A DNA stretch of 64,000 nucleotides from the NCBI GenBank assembly GCA_002633005.1, contig NMRA01000162.1, positions 254,255 through 318,254 on the forward strand, read 5' to 3'. Source of the DNA: Phoronis australis. Its lineage: Eukaryota > Phoronida > Phoronidae. A program made the translations under genes and the position numbers. Shown piece after piece: positions 45,001 to 56,088 of the stretch (position 1 is the first letter of the stretch; each line of letters begins with the position of its first letter). The notes under the pieces are model-generated. The model saw only the letters and a program-made list of their open reading frames with translations. It ran no database searches and was not told the origin of the DNA.

Positions 45001-48000
45001 TTCAAATAAAGCATTGTTATGAATTGCCACTTTATTTGTTGTGAAATATGACAAGTACATAAATGTGACAACAGAGTGACAACACCTTCTTTTAGACAAA
45101 TCTGACTACCGTCGTGTCTCGTAGTGGCAATTCTATTTTTTATTTTTGTCTCTGTATCTCCAGAGTTCCCATACATATATCTATGAAATTTTGCAAACCG
45201 GTTTCCATGAGAAAGACGACAAGGCCTTCCTATTTTAGTACAGGTTCGGTGTATTCACCTAGTTGACATTTCGTGGTGCCACTGAACATCCTTAGAATCA
45301 CATTGTGTGCGGTGAAGTTGTGGGCTCATTTCAACCCTTTGTGCTTCCAGTTGAGGAGTGTATGCCTGGTGCTAATTTTGAGATGTGTTCGTTTACTGTG
45401 CCGTCCCTTAGTGGCAATTAATTTTTTTTTGCGTATGGCTCTGTGCCTCCAAGTGACATCTTTAATTTCACATATTACTAGATACCAATCAACATTCCAA
45501 GAAGGGTCTTTTTTGCGTTTTTTATTCTTTTGCTGTAATTTGATGGTGACATGCTCAGCAGATGAAAATATTTTGTAACTATCATTATTTCAATGAAACA
45601 GTGGCAGCTAAGGAATATTAGAACGCGAAAACAGGATGCGATATTTGCACCATGTTTACATTTTGTTCTCGGGGAGAGAACCCTGTTGTGAAAACGCAAC
45701 AAATGCTGTGACAGTTATACCCTTACTCTGGTCAACTTAATTTTTTCATTGTTTTGCTTACAGAACTATACTATGACCGAGGGAACCATCACGAATTCAC
45801 GTCACTGGTCAAGGAACTGGAACGACCGGGCATTCTCACACAGAACAAAACATATAAATTTGAATTCGTACAAGTAGAAAAACCATATGAATCATACACG
45901 GGGGCAAATGTTCGACTACGGTGAGTACTGTGGCATAACGACGAAGTAAAAGAAACGTTTTGCTTTTAGCTAAAGATGAAACGTGATTGTAATGTGTGCA
46001 TGAAACTTCCTTTAATTTTGTTCACTTGTTACCAGATGTTGACTAAAATGTATTGTATAATGTGTGCGCCTATATTCAAAATGTATGTTTCAAGAAACAG
46101 TTTGCTCACAAGTAGGTTGCATTGGCGCTTATGCCTAAGGTTCACTTGCAGGCGTAGGCGGCTATCTCTTGAAAATTGCTTTAAACTGAGTATTTTTCTC
46201 GCACTATGTCCATTATTACTGTTACTCAATGAATATAGTCAAGTGTCGGCCATTTTGACTTGCACAATATTTGTAAAAGTAACTGTTATCTCCTTGGTTT
46301 TATTCAAGAGTTTGACACGCAGGAGCATGTGCCTTATTTCAGGTATTAGGGGGCAGCTTCACATATAGTCGCATGTGCCTTATTTCAGGTATTAGGGGCA
46401 GCTTCACATATAGTCGCGTGTGCCTTATTTCAGGTATTAGGGGCAGCTTCACATATAGTCGCGTGTGCCTTATTTCAGGTATTAGGGGCAGCTTCACATA
46501 TAGTCGCATGTGCCTTATTCCGGATAGGAGCAGCCTATGTGGTTGGTAATTGTCTACAGGGAACTGGTGAACATAATGTTTGGTCATGTTTGTGTGTTGG
46601 ACTAAAGAGGTCACTGATGGTTTTGTTTTGAGCAACCTGGTGACCATTTGACGAAGCTCCGTTTTACTTCTAGGTACTTCCTGCGAGTGACGATAGTGAA
46701 ACGACTCAGTGACCTAGTGAAGGAAATGGACGTAGCTGTACACACGCTCTCGTCGTACCCAGAGATGAACAACAGCATAAAGATGGAGGTTGGCATTGAG
46801 GACTGTTTGCATATAGAGTTTGAATACAACAAGTCCAAGTGAGTGCAGGCCTATGGTCTCTGTGTGTGTGTTATCATCTTGTTAGCTGTGGTGGATCACC
46901 ATTCTGAAAGGTTGAGATGTTCTTCAATGTTGAGTCACAGAAAGATGTACTTTGGGATGCTCAACGATTAATTTTTCCCAGCAGTCGCAGTTAGTTGTTA
47001 AAATTGAACCACTGAATCGGATGCAAATTTGGAAGCTCTATATGCTGTGACTCTTTTTTGTGGGAGAGTACTTCAGTATTCAAAGTACCTTTGTCTTAAG
47101 TTTCACGTAAACTGAGACATTTTACCTCGGTCTGTACAAGTTAGAGCTGTAGAAAACTTTTTGATTAATGTTAATACATTGTGGTGTAATTTAGATATCT
47201 TAACTTGCTTACATCAGTCTGAGTAGTTAAGCTACCGCCTGGCGGGTTATTTCTGGCACTGTCTGCATAGTGACGGAACTGCCCCATCTTGCTTATGATA
47301 TCCGCCACTAGGTACCACCTGACCGACGTTATCGTGGGTAAAATCTACTTCCTGCTGGTCCGCATCAAGGTCCAGTTCATGGAGTTGGCCATTGTCAAGC
47401 GCGAGATCACTGGATCAGGTAGTCACTCGTCTCCTGTGTGGGGGCGTTCTTTAGTTCAGTCTTTGTCCCCCGTTGCTCACTTTTGTTGTTGTCGCAGCCG
47501 TTGTACGCATCGCCTTCACTGGGTCGCCATCACTTTGTTGAGAAGCAAACATAGCTGGAAACATGGCTGCTTTTAGTATTTCCTACATCTCTGGCAGCAA
47601 TCTGGTATTATCCAGGCATTGCGATTAGTTAAGGATGATACTACTGTAAACTGTACGTAAAAATTTCCAAGATTCAGCAATCGTGGCGTAATCATAGGCG
47701 CAGAGTTTCAAAAACAACTTTGCTGTCTCTGTTTCAGTGTCAGAGGACTGGTTTTGCCCCTGCAAGTAATTTTCCTCGTATGCCAGTATTTTTCCATGAC
47801 GTGCCGTTTCTCTGCCATGTTTGCTCTTTGTCTCAATAGTTGCGACTCGCGTCGGCATTATTTCTGCCTAGCTACCAGTTTAATTTAGCTCACACAGACC
47901 TGCTGTCGGTTAGCTATCATCCGCGTCTCATCCGGGTTACTCAGTTCCTCCGTACTTCTTCAGTGGATTACGTTTGCATGTGTTTATGTTGTGTAGGTAT

Positions 48001-51000
48001 CATTTGAGGGACGTCATAGTGGGCAAGATCTACTTCCTGCTAGTGAGAATCAAGATCAAACACATGGAGGTGCAGATCATAAAAAGGGAAAGCACAGGCT
48101 CAGGTAGTTGTCGCCTCACTCACCGCTCTGTACTTTTGCTCTTTACAACCAGGGCACTTGATCACCTGAGGGGAAGGATGTCTGTGTCTTCTTGAAGGGA
48201 TTTTTTTGATCGAACGGAAATTTCTCATCTCATGCCTACGAGCGTATTAGAAAACCTAAAAAGCATATTGATGTTATCCAAATAGATGTCCTGAGGTATT
48301 CTTCCACAAATGTTCAGTGCTCTACTGTGAAACGTCTGCTGGTTTTGGTGGTTAGCGCTGCCTGAAATCCGATTCCTAGCATATGTTACCTTATGGAATG
48401 TAGTAATTATTATAACCTCAGTTGAAATTTGCTTATGTCTCATTAACCAACTTCTTTAGTTCTCAGATTTATTTGAATGTTTTTCCTTTCTGAAATAGCA
48501 CAGGTCGGTGATACTTTCACAGTGTTCAAGAAGATTCCTTTTAATTAGCTCTGTCTCTATGTAGATGAATACTCCTTGCTGTGGTCTGTAAAACCGGGGG
48601 TGGGATGGTATAAATTTTTAGGAATTCTATTTGATTCTCAATAGGAGGTATTTGATTATTTTCAATAATTATTTATTCTGACTCATTTGTCAAATTAATT
48701 CATTTCTTTCAAATGCAAGTAGTTAACTTACCATTAGCGCCAATTTTAGCAACAAATTTGTTAAATATGATAAAATGTCCTCTAATGGAGCTGTTTGCTT
48801 GTTTAGTATCTCAATAATGCTCTTCAAAAGATACAAAAATGCCGCACCCAACAGCGAAAATTAGAATTGAATCGAAACAGGCCTTGGCATATTAATATCG
48901 AAATCAGTTGCTCCGGCCACATTTCGATTAGATTGCAATTTGATTATTATAATGTTCTCACCCTTATGTAATACCTGAACTAATGTTAAATGAAATGAAA
49001 CCAAATTTCCGGGAATTCACATAATGTAGGTGAACATAATGGGAAGCTACCTTGGAGAATGGATCAGCTCAAAACTTGTAAACGCCCATAGTATTGCCCA
49101 CCCCTACTTCACACTTGAAATGCCCAAACTACAAATTGGTGCTTTAGTTTGTCTTTAATAACCTTTCCTTTAGCTCTTGATTTCAAGCTTGCTCGTACAG
49201 TGTCTGTTCTTAAAATACTTCTCACTGCTATCTGGCTTCTTCACAAAGTCGTCATCTGTTACTGGTTACCATCTTCGGTCAAAAAACTAACTTTGTTTAG
49301 ACTACTGGTCTCGGCTTGTTATTTCGAAGGGATTTTGAGCTTGCTTGGGACTGGTGGATCATTACTACTTAAGACCAGGCTCAGTCTGTTGGCTTGATTC
49401 AGACACCAGATGGAGTACTCATTGGTTTGTTGCACAAAACCTTGAGATGGGACCAGCTATCTTGATCGAGTCTGTTCTCTAGCAATGTGTATCAAAACTA
49501 CCAGTTCGTCCTATGCGTAGAAATCCATTCTAAAATACAGAACAAGTTGAGGCCGATTTTCAACCGTTAATTTTTTAATAGTTTTTTTAAAATTTACTTA
49601 AAAGATTCATTCAAACAAAGATGTGATGCTAAAGCACGCGTTTACCTTGTTCTACTGGAATTGCTAAAGTAGATTGTGACTCATATGTTTCGCATGATAA
49701 CGGGGTGTGCATTGTTGTTATATTTCAGGGCCGAATACCTTCAATGAAAATGAAACGATTGCAAAATATGAAATCATGGACGGTGCCCCAGTCAGAGGTG
49801 AGTATTTCTTTTTACAAAGTGTTTGTATTGCATTTTTAATTTTAAATTAATGTAAGGTTGCCATAATTAATGTGATATTAAGATTGACCTGATTGGAACT
49901 CTTAGTCAACTCTTAGTCAGGCAGATGATGACTGCTCGACTTGTTGCATAGTTGTGTGCTGGATTTCATCGGTGATGTCACGTAACCACACATCGTATTG
50001 CCGACAGAGTTGTGCAATTCGTGCTGTTCAGCCTCGGTGTTTTTTTGTACGAATGTTCGTTAAGTACCATTTCCCTGGACTGTTGAAACCAAGAAATTTC
50101 CGACATCACGATCTGATCTAGTATCATAATGCTGTGGTAGTAAGCGGGTCAGAGCTTACAGTCACACAAAGGAATCAGCTGGTGAATGAAAGTCAACTGT
50201 TTTCCCTGTCCTAAGTTTTTCTGGTAATTATTGTATTTCATACAAAACACATTCTTCTTTTCGACATTAGTTGAGCATCATTTGAGATAGTATTTTTAAA
50301 TATCATTTAGTGTCAGGCGCTCTGTTCACAACAATAATTGCTGGATTACGTGACCTTATCAGATGAACGTAGACAATGAGAGAGCTGGAGTATATAAACA
50401 TTGGTTTGCTAACTTTCTTCCTTTGCCTCGCTGTCAAAACTGATATAATGACATGGCTGTATCCCGACTAGCAAGTCGGTGAAATCAGTGTAGTCGTCCC
50501 ACAGCGTATGTACGTAAAGTTGTTTAATAGTGCTATACTTGCGAATAAAACCTAGCAAACAACAGGGCTTCGAAAGAATTGACGGTCTTTATAAATTGAC
50601 TTGCCGTGAGTATAGTCTCAAGGCACAACCGACTGCCACTTCCTGCTAACCTAGAAATCACTTGAGACCACGTTTTTAGTGAGAAGTAGTCTAAATCAAG
50701 AGTTCACTTCTTGCATGGAACACCGGTTTATAACACCTTTGTCAATATGGGTCTTTTTGTTTGGAGGTCTACAGCTCTGTTCTTGGAAATGTTTTTTATG
50801 CGTGCGTCTGATGTTTTTTTACTTTGATATAGGCGAGTCGATACCGATACGGTTGTTCCTGAGTGGATACGAGTTGACACCGACAATGCGAGACATCAAC
50901 AAGAAATTCTCAGTACGGTACTACCTAAACCTTGTTCTAGTGGATGAAGAAGAGCGGAGATACTTCAAGCAGCAGGTGAGTGTCTCTGGAGGTGTTTCTA

Positions 51001-51894
51001 GTGGGCTGATGAAAACGACGCGACTTAAGATATGCTTCTTGAGCTGTATTGAAAATTTTTTTGTTTGAACATTGTCCTTTTAGTAGACCAGTGAAAATGC
51101 ATTGGTGGAGATGTGTTTCTTGTGCTCTGTTGAGAATGTTTTGTGAGAGTGTGATTGTGCTTCTAGTGTTCTGGTTAGAATGCCTTGTGTGAACGTGGTG
51201 CTTCTGCTGCTCTGGTCATAGTGCCTCGTGTGAACATGGTGCTTCTGGTGCTGTGGTGGAAGTGCCTTAAACTTCACAAAGAGAGTCAGACTGTATAAAG
51301 TGGCACAGTACATGCTATTCAACTTACGATTAGTTGAAATCAAAACCAAATCTGGACGCGACGCTTAGCATAACACCAAATGAAACCTGGAAATTTCCCA
51401 GGTTGCCAAATAGGAAGGGAGATCTCCAACGTCCTTAGCAACAACCTTAAATGAAATAAAAGATACGTGGAGCAAAAAAACGGTGAACTCTGCAAATGTG
51501 TGTCGGTGCATCCTAAATCAGGGTGATCTGCACATCTTTCCTCTACCTGTCTCATACATGGGCATTCCGATACTTGCTAAACGATTCCGACTTGGTTAGT
51601 TTTCTTCCCGCAGTATTTTGAGTGCATGCTCGGATGTGTGAATAGCGACTTCCTGGCGACCTGGAATTTTTCCTACGTCGCCCAACAATGTGATGCCGAC
51701 AAATCGAGCCCTGCAACTACAGTACCCAGTCATATTAATCTCTGTTGTAGGAGATCACAGTATTTCGCAAGGCGGACAAAGCACGGCGGACACAAGGAGG
51801 TGGCAGAAAAATGGAGGAGCAGGAGGCAATGAAACGACACGAGCCGGACTTACTAGCAGGAAGTCAACAGGCTGATGGCAATGAGGAACAGTGA
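33050..51894 (+). CDS. VPS26: Retromer subunit VPS26, nine coding exons with one duplicated exon
   Basis: Coding exons: 33050-33052 (ATG only), 37090-37233, 43870-43945, 45764-45920, 46674-46838, then either 47312-47418 or 47997-48103, then 49729-49797, 50833-50975, 51751-51894. The product is 335 residues. VPS26 is the arrestin-fold subunit of the VPS26-VPS29-VPS35 retromer that returns cargo from endosomes. Family landmarks: SFLGFGQSAEID start, [81 protein letters not shown] and KKFSVRYYLNLVL. It is closest by eye to vertebrate VPS26B. The last exon is a charged K/R/E/Q-rich tail unlike either vertebrate tail. Exon 1 ends with AAAATG|gtaaag, so the start codon is alone in its exon, and exon 2 starts exactly at codon 2. 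All phases agree. Confidence 0.95.
33748..34279. mobile_element. Foldback (MULE-like) element, copy 2, with 9-bp target duplication
   Basis: Starts TAGACAGTGACCACC and ends GGTGGTCACTGTCTA-like, flanked by CCATCTGCT on both sides (33739-33747 and 34280-34288). Long inverted arms include the TATGCGCAAAA and GGAAGGAATTGAAGACATCG blocks shared with copy 1 at 3813-4430. A 9-bp duplication with long inverted arms fits Mutator-like foldback elements. Non-coding. Confidence 0.8.
35964..36120. repeat. Palindromic-headed interspersed repeat, short copy, with CCGT microsatellite
   Basis: Shares the 18-bp palindromic head and GCATTATGCCGTCAT sequence with 18726 onward, then a (CCGT)n run at 36001-36029 ending in an undetermined base (36030). 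It ends with GGTGCAATTGTGGGCGCATTT, also found in altered form at about 45312-45335. Confidence 0.6.
37406..37550. repeat. Interspersed repeat family R2, copy in VPS26 intron 2
   Basis: Blocks AGTATTCAGACAAAATGACC, TCTCATGGCC, GGGAAATTAACAGGAAAGTT and AGTGAGGTGGCTA occur in the same order as at 13555-13905 and 62965-63105. It ends shortly before the Kolobok-like element at 37592. Confidence 0.55.
37592..39220 (+). mobile_element. 1.6-kb Kolobok-like DNA transposon remnant
   Basis: Inverted ends AGGAGAATGCCACCC and GGGTGGTATTTTCCT. The right flank is TTAA (39221-39224) and the left is CTAA (37588-37591), one change from TTAA. It carries a THAP-domain frame at 37749-38069. The rest has only short frames, so the transposase core is missing or decayed. 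Near 38640-38760 a motif GAGCCACTGGCCGGGATAAC occurs twice. The end sequence is similar in style to that of the palindromic element at 28928-29808. Confidence 0.7.
37755..37960 (+). pseudogene. THAP-domain fragment of a transposase
   Basis: An open frame (37749-38069) contains a full C2CH THAP signature: CMVPAC, then FFRLP, a tryptophan in RKWLVVV, and VCGWHFIDSDF in place of the usual C-x2-H-F-x3-DF. It lies just inside the left end of a TTAA-type transposon, in VPS26 intron 2. After about residue 75 the frame continues into unrelated sequence, which may be an intron start. THAP domains occur in host genes as well, but the position within inverted repeats makes a transposase origin the simplest reading. 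Confidence 0.7.
41235..41555 (+). repeat. Minisatellite of GTCATCTGGTGTGTATCTC units
   Basis: About eleven diverged tandem units of 25-32 bp, each with GTCATCTGGTGTGTATCTC and a variable CTCTGAGGTGTA part, in VPS26 intron 2. Two units are followed by GGTGTTGACT, suggesting a higher-order repeat. Confidence 0.85.
44890..44932. repeat. G-run after a GGCGGATCTAC motif
   Basis: CAGAGGCGGATCTAC is followed by about 18 G bases and an undetermined base at 44929. Such a motif is common at the ends of degenerate DNA transposons in invertebrate genomes (recalled, not checked). The other end was not found. Confidence 0.35.
45090..45470. repeat. Interspersed repeat related to the 18.7-kb block
   Basis: It contains GTAGTGGCAATTCTATTTTT, TGTATCTCCAGAGTTCCCAT and ATGAAATTTTGCAAACC, then TGCGGTGAAGTTGTGGGCTC. 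These blocks recur in altered form at 18780-18920 and 36060-36100. The palindromic head is absent. Confidence 0.5.
46325..46520 (+). repeat. 45-bp minisatellite, about four copies
   Basis: Tandem units of GTGCCTTATTTCAGGTATTA followed by GGGGCAGCTTCACATATAGTCG, period 45-46 bp, in VPS26 intron 4. Read on the minus strand it gives a repetitive open frame (46339-46647), which is an artefact of the repeat. Confidence 0.9.
47312..47418 (+). CDS. VPS26: VPS26 alternative exon 6a
   Basis: 107 nt, acceptor ccactag|GTACC and donor ATCAG|gtagtc. It encodes residues 182-217 in the same frame as exon 6b: YHLTDVIVGKIYFLLVRIK, then VQFMELAIVKREITGSG. Compared with 6b, 11 codons are identical, 16 differ synonymously and 8 change the amino acid (T/R, V/I, Q/K, F/H, L/V, A/Q, V/I, I/S), so it has been held under selection. 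The MEL and EITG parts look more like vertebrate VPS26A. Use in transcripts is inferred. Confidence 0.85.
47997..48103 (+). CDS. VPS26: VPS26 alternative exon 6b
   Basis: 107 nt, acceptor ttgtgtag|GTATC and donor CTCAG|gtagtt, 578 bp after exon 6a. It encodes YHLRDVIVGKIYFLLVRIK followed by IKHMEVQIIKRESTGSG (overlapping by the IK), which matches the usual animal VPS26 sequence best, so it is probably the ancestral form. It follows exon 5 (phase 2) and joins exon 7 (phase 1). If spliced after 6a, the frame reads G-I-I-stop. Confidence 0.9.
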
Positions 51895-54764
51895 GGCCTG
51901 CTTGCCTGTCAATCACGCACGTTACATTGCGTTGTCTATGGCAAAAGTGAAACCGTGGTTGAGTTGTTGTTGACGATAATCAGACGACAGGACAGCTTCA
52001 GTGTGTGGGAATAGAGAAACTTTGTCGGAGAGAAATGCAAACTGATTGGTCGACTCCGGTTTAATGAATTTTTGCTGCATTCATCTTTTTTATGGATCAT
52101 ATATTTTCATCAGTCATCCCATTTGGATGTTAATGGTCGAGGAATAGCTTATGAAGAGACAGTTGCTGTGGCTTCATAGTTTTCCTGTTTAACTTGATCT
52201 TGCCTTCTTGAAAAAAAATGATATTTAAAATGTCCTCCCGATGTTGCAGTACTGACTTTCAGATGGGGGATTGAATCTTTCAGTTTGCGTCAAAAATTTA
52301 GCTGCCGTCTGTTGGTCATTCTGTGTACTAAGTGTGGCGTACTGATCCAAGAATGATGCAATTTCATTGCGACAATACTCTGCTAAGGTCACTGTTAAGT
52401 TTCCTGTCCAGTTCGTTCCTCCTACATTATTTTAAATTGATTAGTTATAACCCTCATGCAGAATGTTCAGGAGTGCCGAATCAGTCTCTGAAACAATTGA
52501 AATAAGTGCTTGCCATGTTTTTTGCTCCTGAGATGTAACAGGGAAGTGTTGCTTTCGCTTCATCTGCTTGTCTTGTTCATACTGCCGTTTCAAGAACTGT
52601 ATCTGACGGTGAACTGGATACGAACACCACTCATTGACAAGTTCTCTTTTATGTTAGTAAACGATAAATTTCTTGGTAGTGTTGTTCATTGTCAGCATGT
52701 TCTATAGCCAATGATGTCAAAAGAATGCGTCTCAATCACATCTTTTCTCAATGTCTGCTGCTGTTCACAATTATTGCCATTTTCACAAGTTTGTAAATCG
52801 CAGTCTTTTCAGACAACCCCTTCCCGTGCCCTGAAAGTGTTAAAATGTTGGCATTTTTTAAGCCAGTATTCATTTACGTAAACTGCTAGGTAGGTTTTAT
52901 ATTTTCTTGTTGGTGTTCATCCATATAACGACATTTTTCTGTTGAAAAATCAGTACATAAAGCATTGAATGCTTGTCTTTTCACTATAATTTCTATGTTT
53001 TCAAAAGCATGCGCCATATTACTGACCCCTCCCTAAATTGTATGTTTTATCGACTGGTGGTAATAGCGATAATTTTGTTGTTTTAGCTGGACATGATAAC
53101 TCGTACGTTATTTCTCGATTTGCTCCTTTGCAGTATATCTGTATGTTGTGGAGCAATCCACTTTCTTTGAGTGAATTTTTAATAATGGACACGTTCCAGA
53201 GTGTCCCAATGCCATTGGACTGGAACGGAGGATTTACAAGTTGAGCGGGTGTACTGCAAAGTTGTATTGTTGGCAGTCATTTCCTATTGACAGTCAGTAA
53301 ATGCTTTTCGCCGATGCTGCTTGCAGAGATCGGAGACCTGCTATTAGATTAAGTATTTCTTTTCCAACTACGGAGCATACTTTATGAAACTGATTCTAAC
53401 TATTGTGTATTTAAAGTTGCATAAATGATTGTAAATAAGTTGTACAGAATTCAACATTTAGTTGTTAATCGTGTTGTTGAGAGCACATCATCAAGTCTCC
53501 ATGCTTCAGGTGGAAGGTTAAACATGTGCTTACAGTATATTGCTATATTTCAGTTATCTTAGGTATAGTTATAAATCACGGTTAACCCGTGGTAGTGTAG
53601 AACCAGTTTGATGTAGGAAAATCTAATCATGTTTTTATTACTTGTTATTAGTCTAAAAAGTCCTACTAAAGTAGAGGCGATTCTCCGTCTATGATGACCC
53701 ATTCCACAGAGTTGCTGATGCGCTGGTCATTACTCTTGGTTGCTGGTAGCTCTCATGTTCTGCTCGATGTTGTGAGTGCACTCGGCCTAGTCAATATTTT
53801 TTGTTGCACAGTTTGTGCAAGCATAACGTTGTTTCATTTTAGTAAATCTTTGATGCAAACAAGCACATGCCCTCAATAAACTGGGATGGTAATGGTCAAC
53901 CATACTCCTTCAGTAGTTTGACAAGCTTAGTTCGATTTGCTAGTAGAGTCTTCAAATAAGAAAAAAGTTAATTCAGCAGAGTTCTATTCATTAAATGTTG
54001 TTTGACTGGTACAACCGTAGTATTTTATGTTTGTACATCTGAAGTGCTTGTGAAACAATTCTTCTTGTAGAAATACAACGAATTCACATGCGACTCCTAT
54101 CCCACAAACACCCACATATTTGGTGATCAACCATCTGTTTGGATGGTAAAAGAGGACCCTTTCTTTTGCCATTAGCGCCACCTATTGAATATTGAGTCAC
54201 CCACTGAAAACCCAGCATTATGTTGCTATGGAAATCTTGCTTGTTTTATGAAAATTTCTCTCTTCTGCCATATTGTCCTAAATTAGTGGGTTTTACCGAG
54301 TTTGATTTTTTGAAATCCCAAAAGGTAGCAAGAGAGGGCGACGTTCATACAGAGGGCTTTGTAGTTGTTGAAATTAACCATTATACTCCATTGTAGTTAA
54401 CATTTGAACAGAGGATGACATCGTTCATTATTGGAATTCAGTTGGGACTGGAAGTTGCATAATTTCAAGTTAATTGCCAGGTAAACACTATGTAATACAG
54501 ACAAAATCATGAGTTGTCTTAACACTGTTTGAACTTCGGTCAGAACTCGGCATGTTTTGTAAAACTTGTTTGTTGTAGCAATGTATCACTGATCTTTACC
54601 TTGCAGACAGCTTTTCAAAGCTGTTTTTATTGAACATTTGGTGTTATTACGATAATTGTACAGCACTATGGAGCAATTGTGGAAAATGTTGTAAATGATT
54701 TAATTATTATTATTATCTGTTATATTGATTATAGATTATTGATAAATAGAAAACATCAAATAAA
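51895..54764 (+). other. Probable 3' UTR of VPS26
   Basis: No conserved frame follows the stop at 51892-51894. AATAAA at 54759-54764 is the best poly(A) signal and would give a 2.9-kb 3' UTR; an earlier end is possible. Short TTATTATTATTATC repeat at about 54705-54718. Confidence 0.45.
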
Positions 54765-54851
54765 ATGTTAATTCTGCTTGTTTGAATTCTTACTTTTCGT
54801 GTAAGTCATTTGTCTCGTCACTCAACGGAACGCTATGACAAACATTTTGCC

Positions 54852-54863
54852 TTTATTTTTATT
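54852..54863 (-). other. Poly(A) signals of the SPRYD3-like gene
   Basis: Two minus-strand AATAAA hexamers (TTTATT at 54852-54857 and 54858-54863). They face the VPS26 signal at 54759-54764 across under 100 bp, so the two genes converge tail-to-tail. The implied SPRYD3 3' UTR is about 1.2 kb (56088 down to about 54840). Confidence 0.55.
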
Positions 54864-56088
54864 ACTAGAAATAAAAGCATATTTAAAAGTTAAAAATGTG
54901 AACATAGAGATTCACAAGGTTATGACAAAAAACACAAACCTAATTATGCTTGGCAACCAAACAAAATAAGAATAAACATCATTGTAACAATTGTAGAAAT
55001 TCTGGAGACAAACCATCAATACTTAGTTATAAAACAACCTAATATCACACTTCAAAAGTTCAACAAATAAACAGTTGAATATAAAAAAGATATGGCATAA
55101 TGAGATCACAGAATATTCTCCAGTGACGAGTTGCACAATCCACCGGATGGGCTTGTGATTTTGGCAAGATCGTGCCAGGCGCAACAAAACATCCCCATGC
55201 AGAGTTTGTTCTGTCCTGTGATTGTTTTAAAGTTTTAATGCATTCCCAATTTTGTGGTCAACAGCTGTCTTCAATTAGTATCGTACATGGAATGAACTCG
55301 AACAGATAGCCAGGGTACAATGAAGTAATTGTGTACCTATGCCACAAATCTCACTTGAACAATGATATTCTACATAATGAACGAGTGCCACCGAGAGTTG
55401 ATTATACAGTTATGCACCCGCGCAGTGGAACGAGTATCCCAATTGACTGGTCGGCCAGTCGGGATACAGCCCTGTCCTTGTCAGTTTAACAGTGGCAAAC
55501 CAATGTTTACATAGTCCAGCTCTCTTATGGTTTGCTTTCATCTGCTAAGCTCACGCAATCCAGTAATTATGTTTTTAACAGCTTGCCTGACCCTAACCCA
55601 TATTAAAAAGTATTATTTGCAAACGATCTTCAACAAATGTTGTGAAGCAGATGTGTTTTGTATGAAATATCAGCACCAAAAATTTCTAATGCAGAAAAAT
55701 GGTTGACTTTCAGAGAAATTAGACTTAACTTTCACCTATTGATTACTTTGAGTGACTGCGAGCTCTGACCAGCATAATCGCAGTATTGTGTACCATATGG
55801 AACACAAAAGGCTTGCTTGACAATATAATCGAGCGCGATTCTAGATTAGATCGTGATAGTGGAAATCTCGTCATATTTACACTCCAGAATGGTATATAGT
55901 GCCACAAAATACACGACTGTTTACAAAGCATGAAGTCTACCTGCCGATAAAAAAGCCCAAATTTCATAAAACTGACACAACTAAGATACGTATTACAATA
56001 TGGCACAACCAATGTTGTACAGATGAAAGCTCTCATTTCATTGTCACGCTGTCATGCAAGGTTTGTTACCAGGAGACGGCTACAATAG

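Noticed and set aside
46339-46838. Minus-strand frames with a repetitive LYVKLPLIPEIRH motif
   Set aside because: The first is produced by the 45-bp minisatellite and the second is antisense of VPS26 exon 5.
47312-47418. Exon 6a as a dead duplicate
   Set aside because: Open frame, identical length, both splice sites present and twice as many synonymous as replacement codon differences argue against decay.
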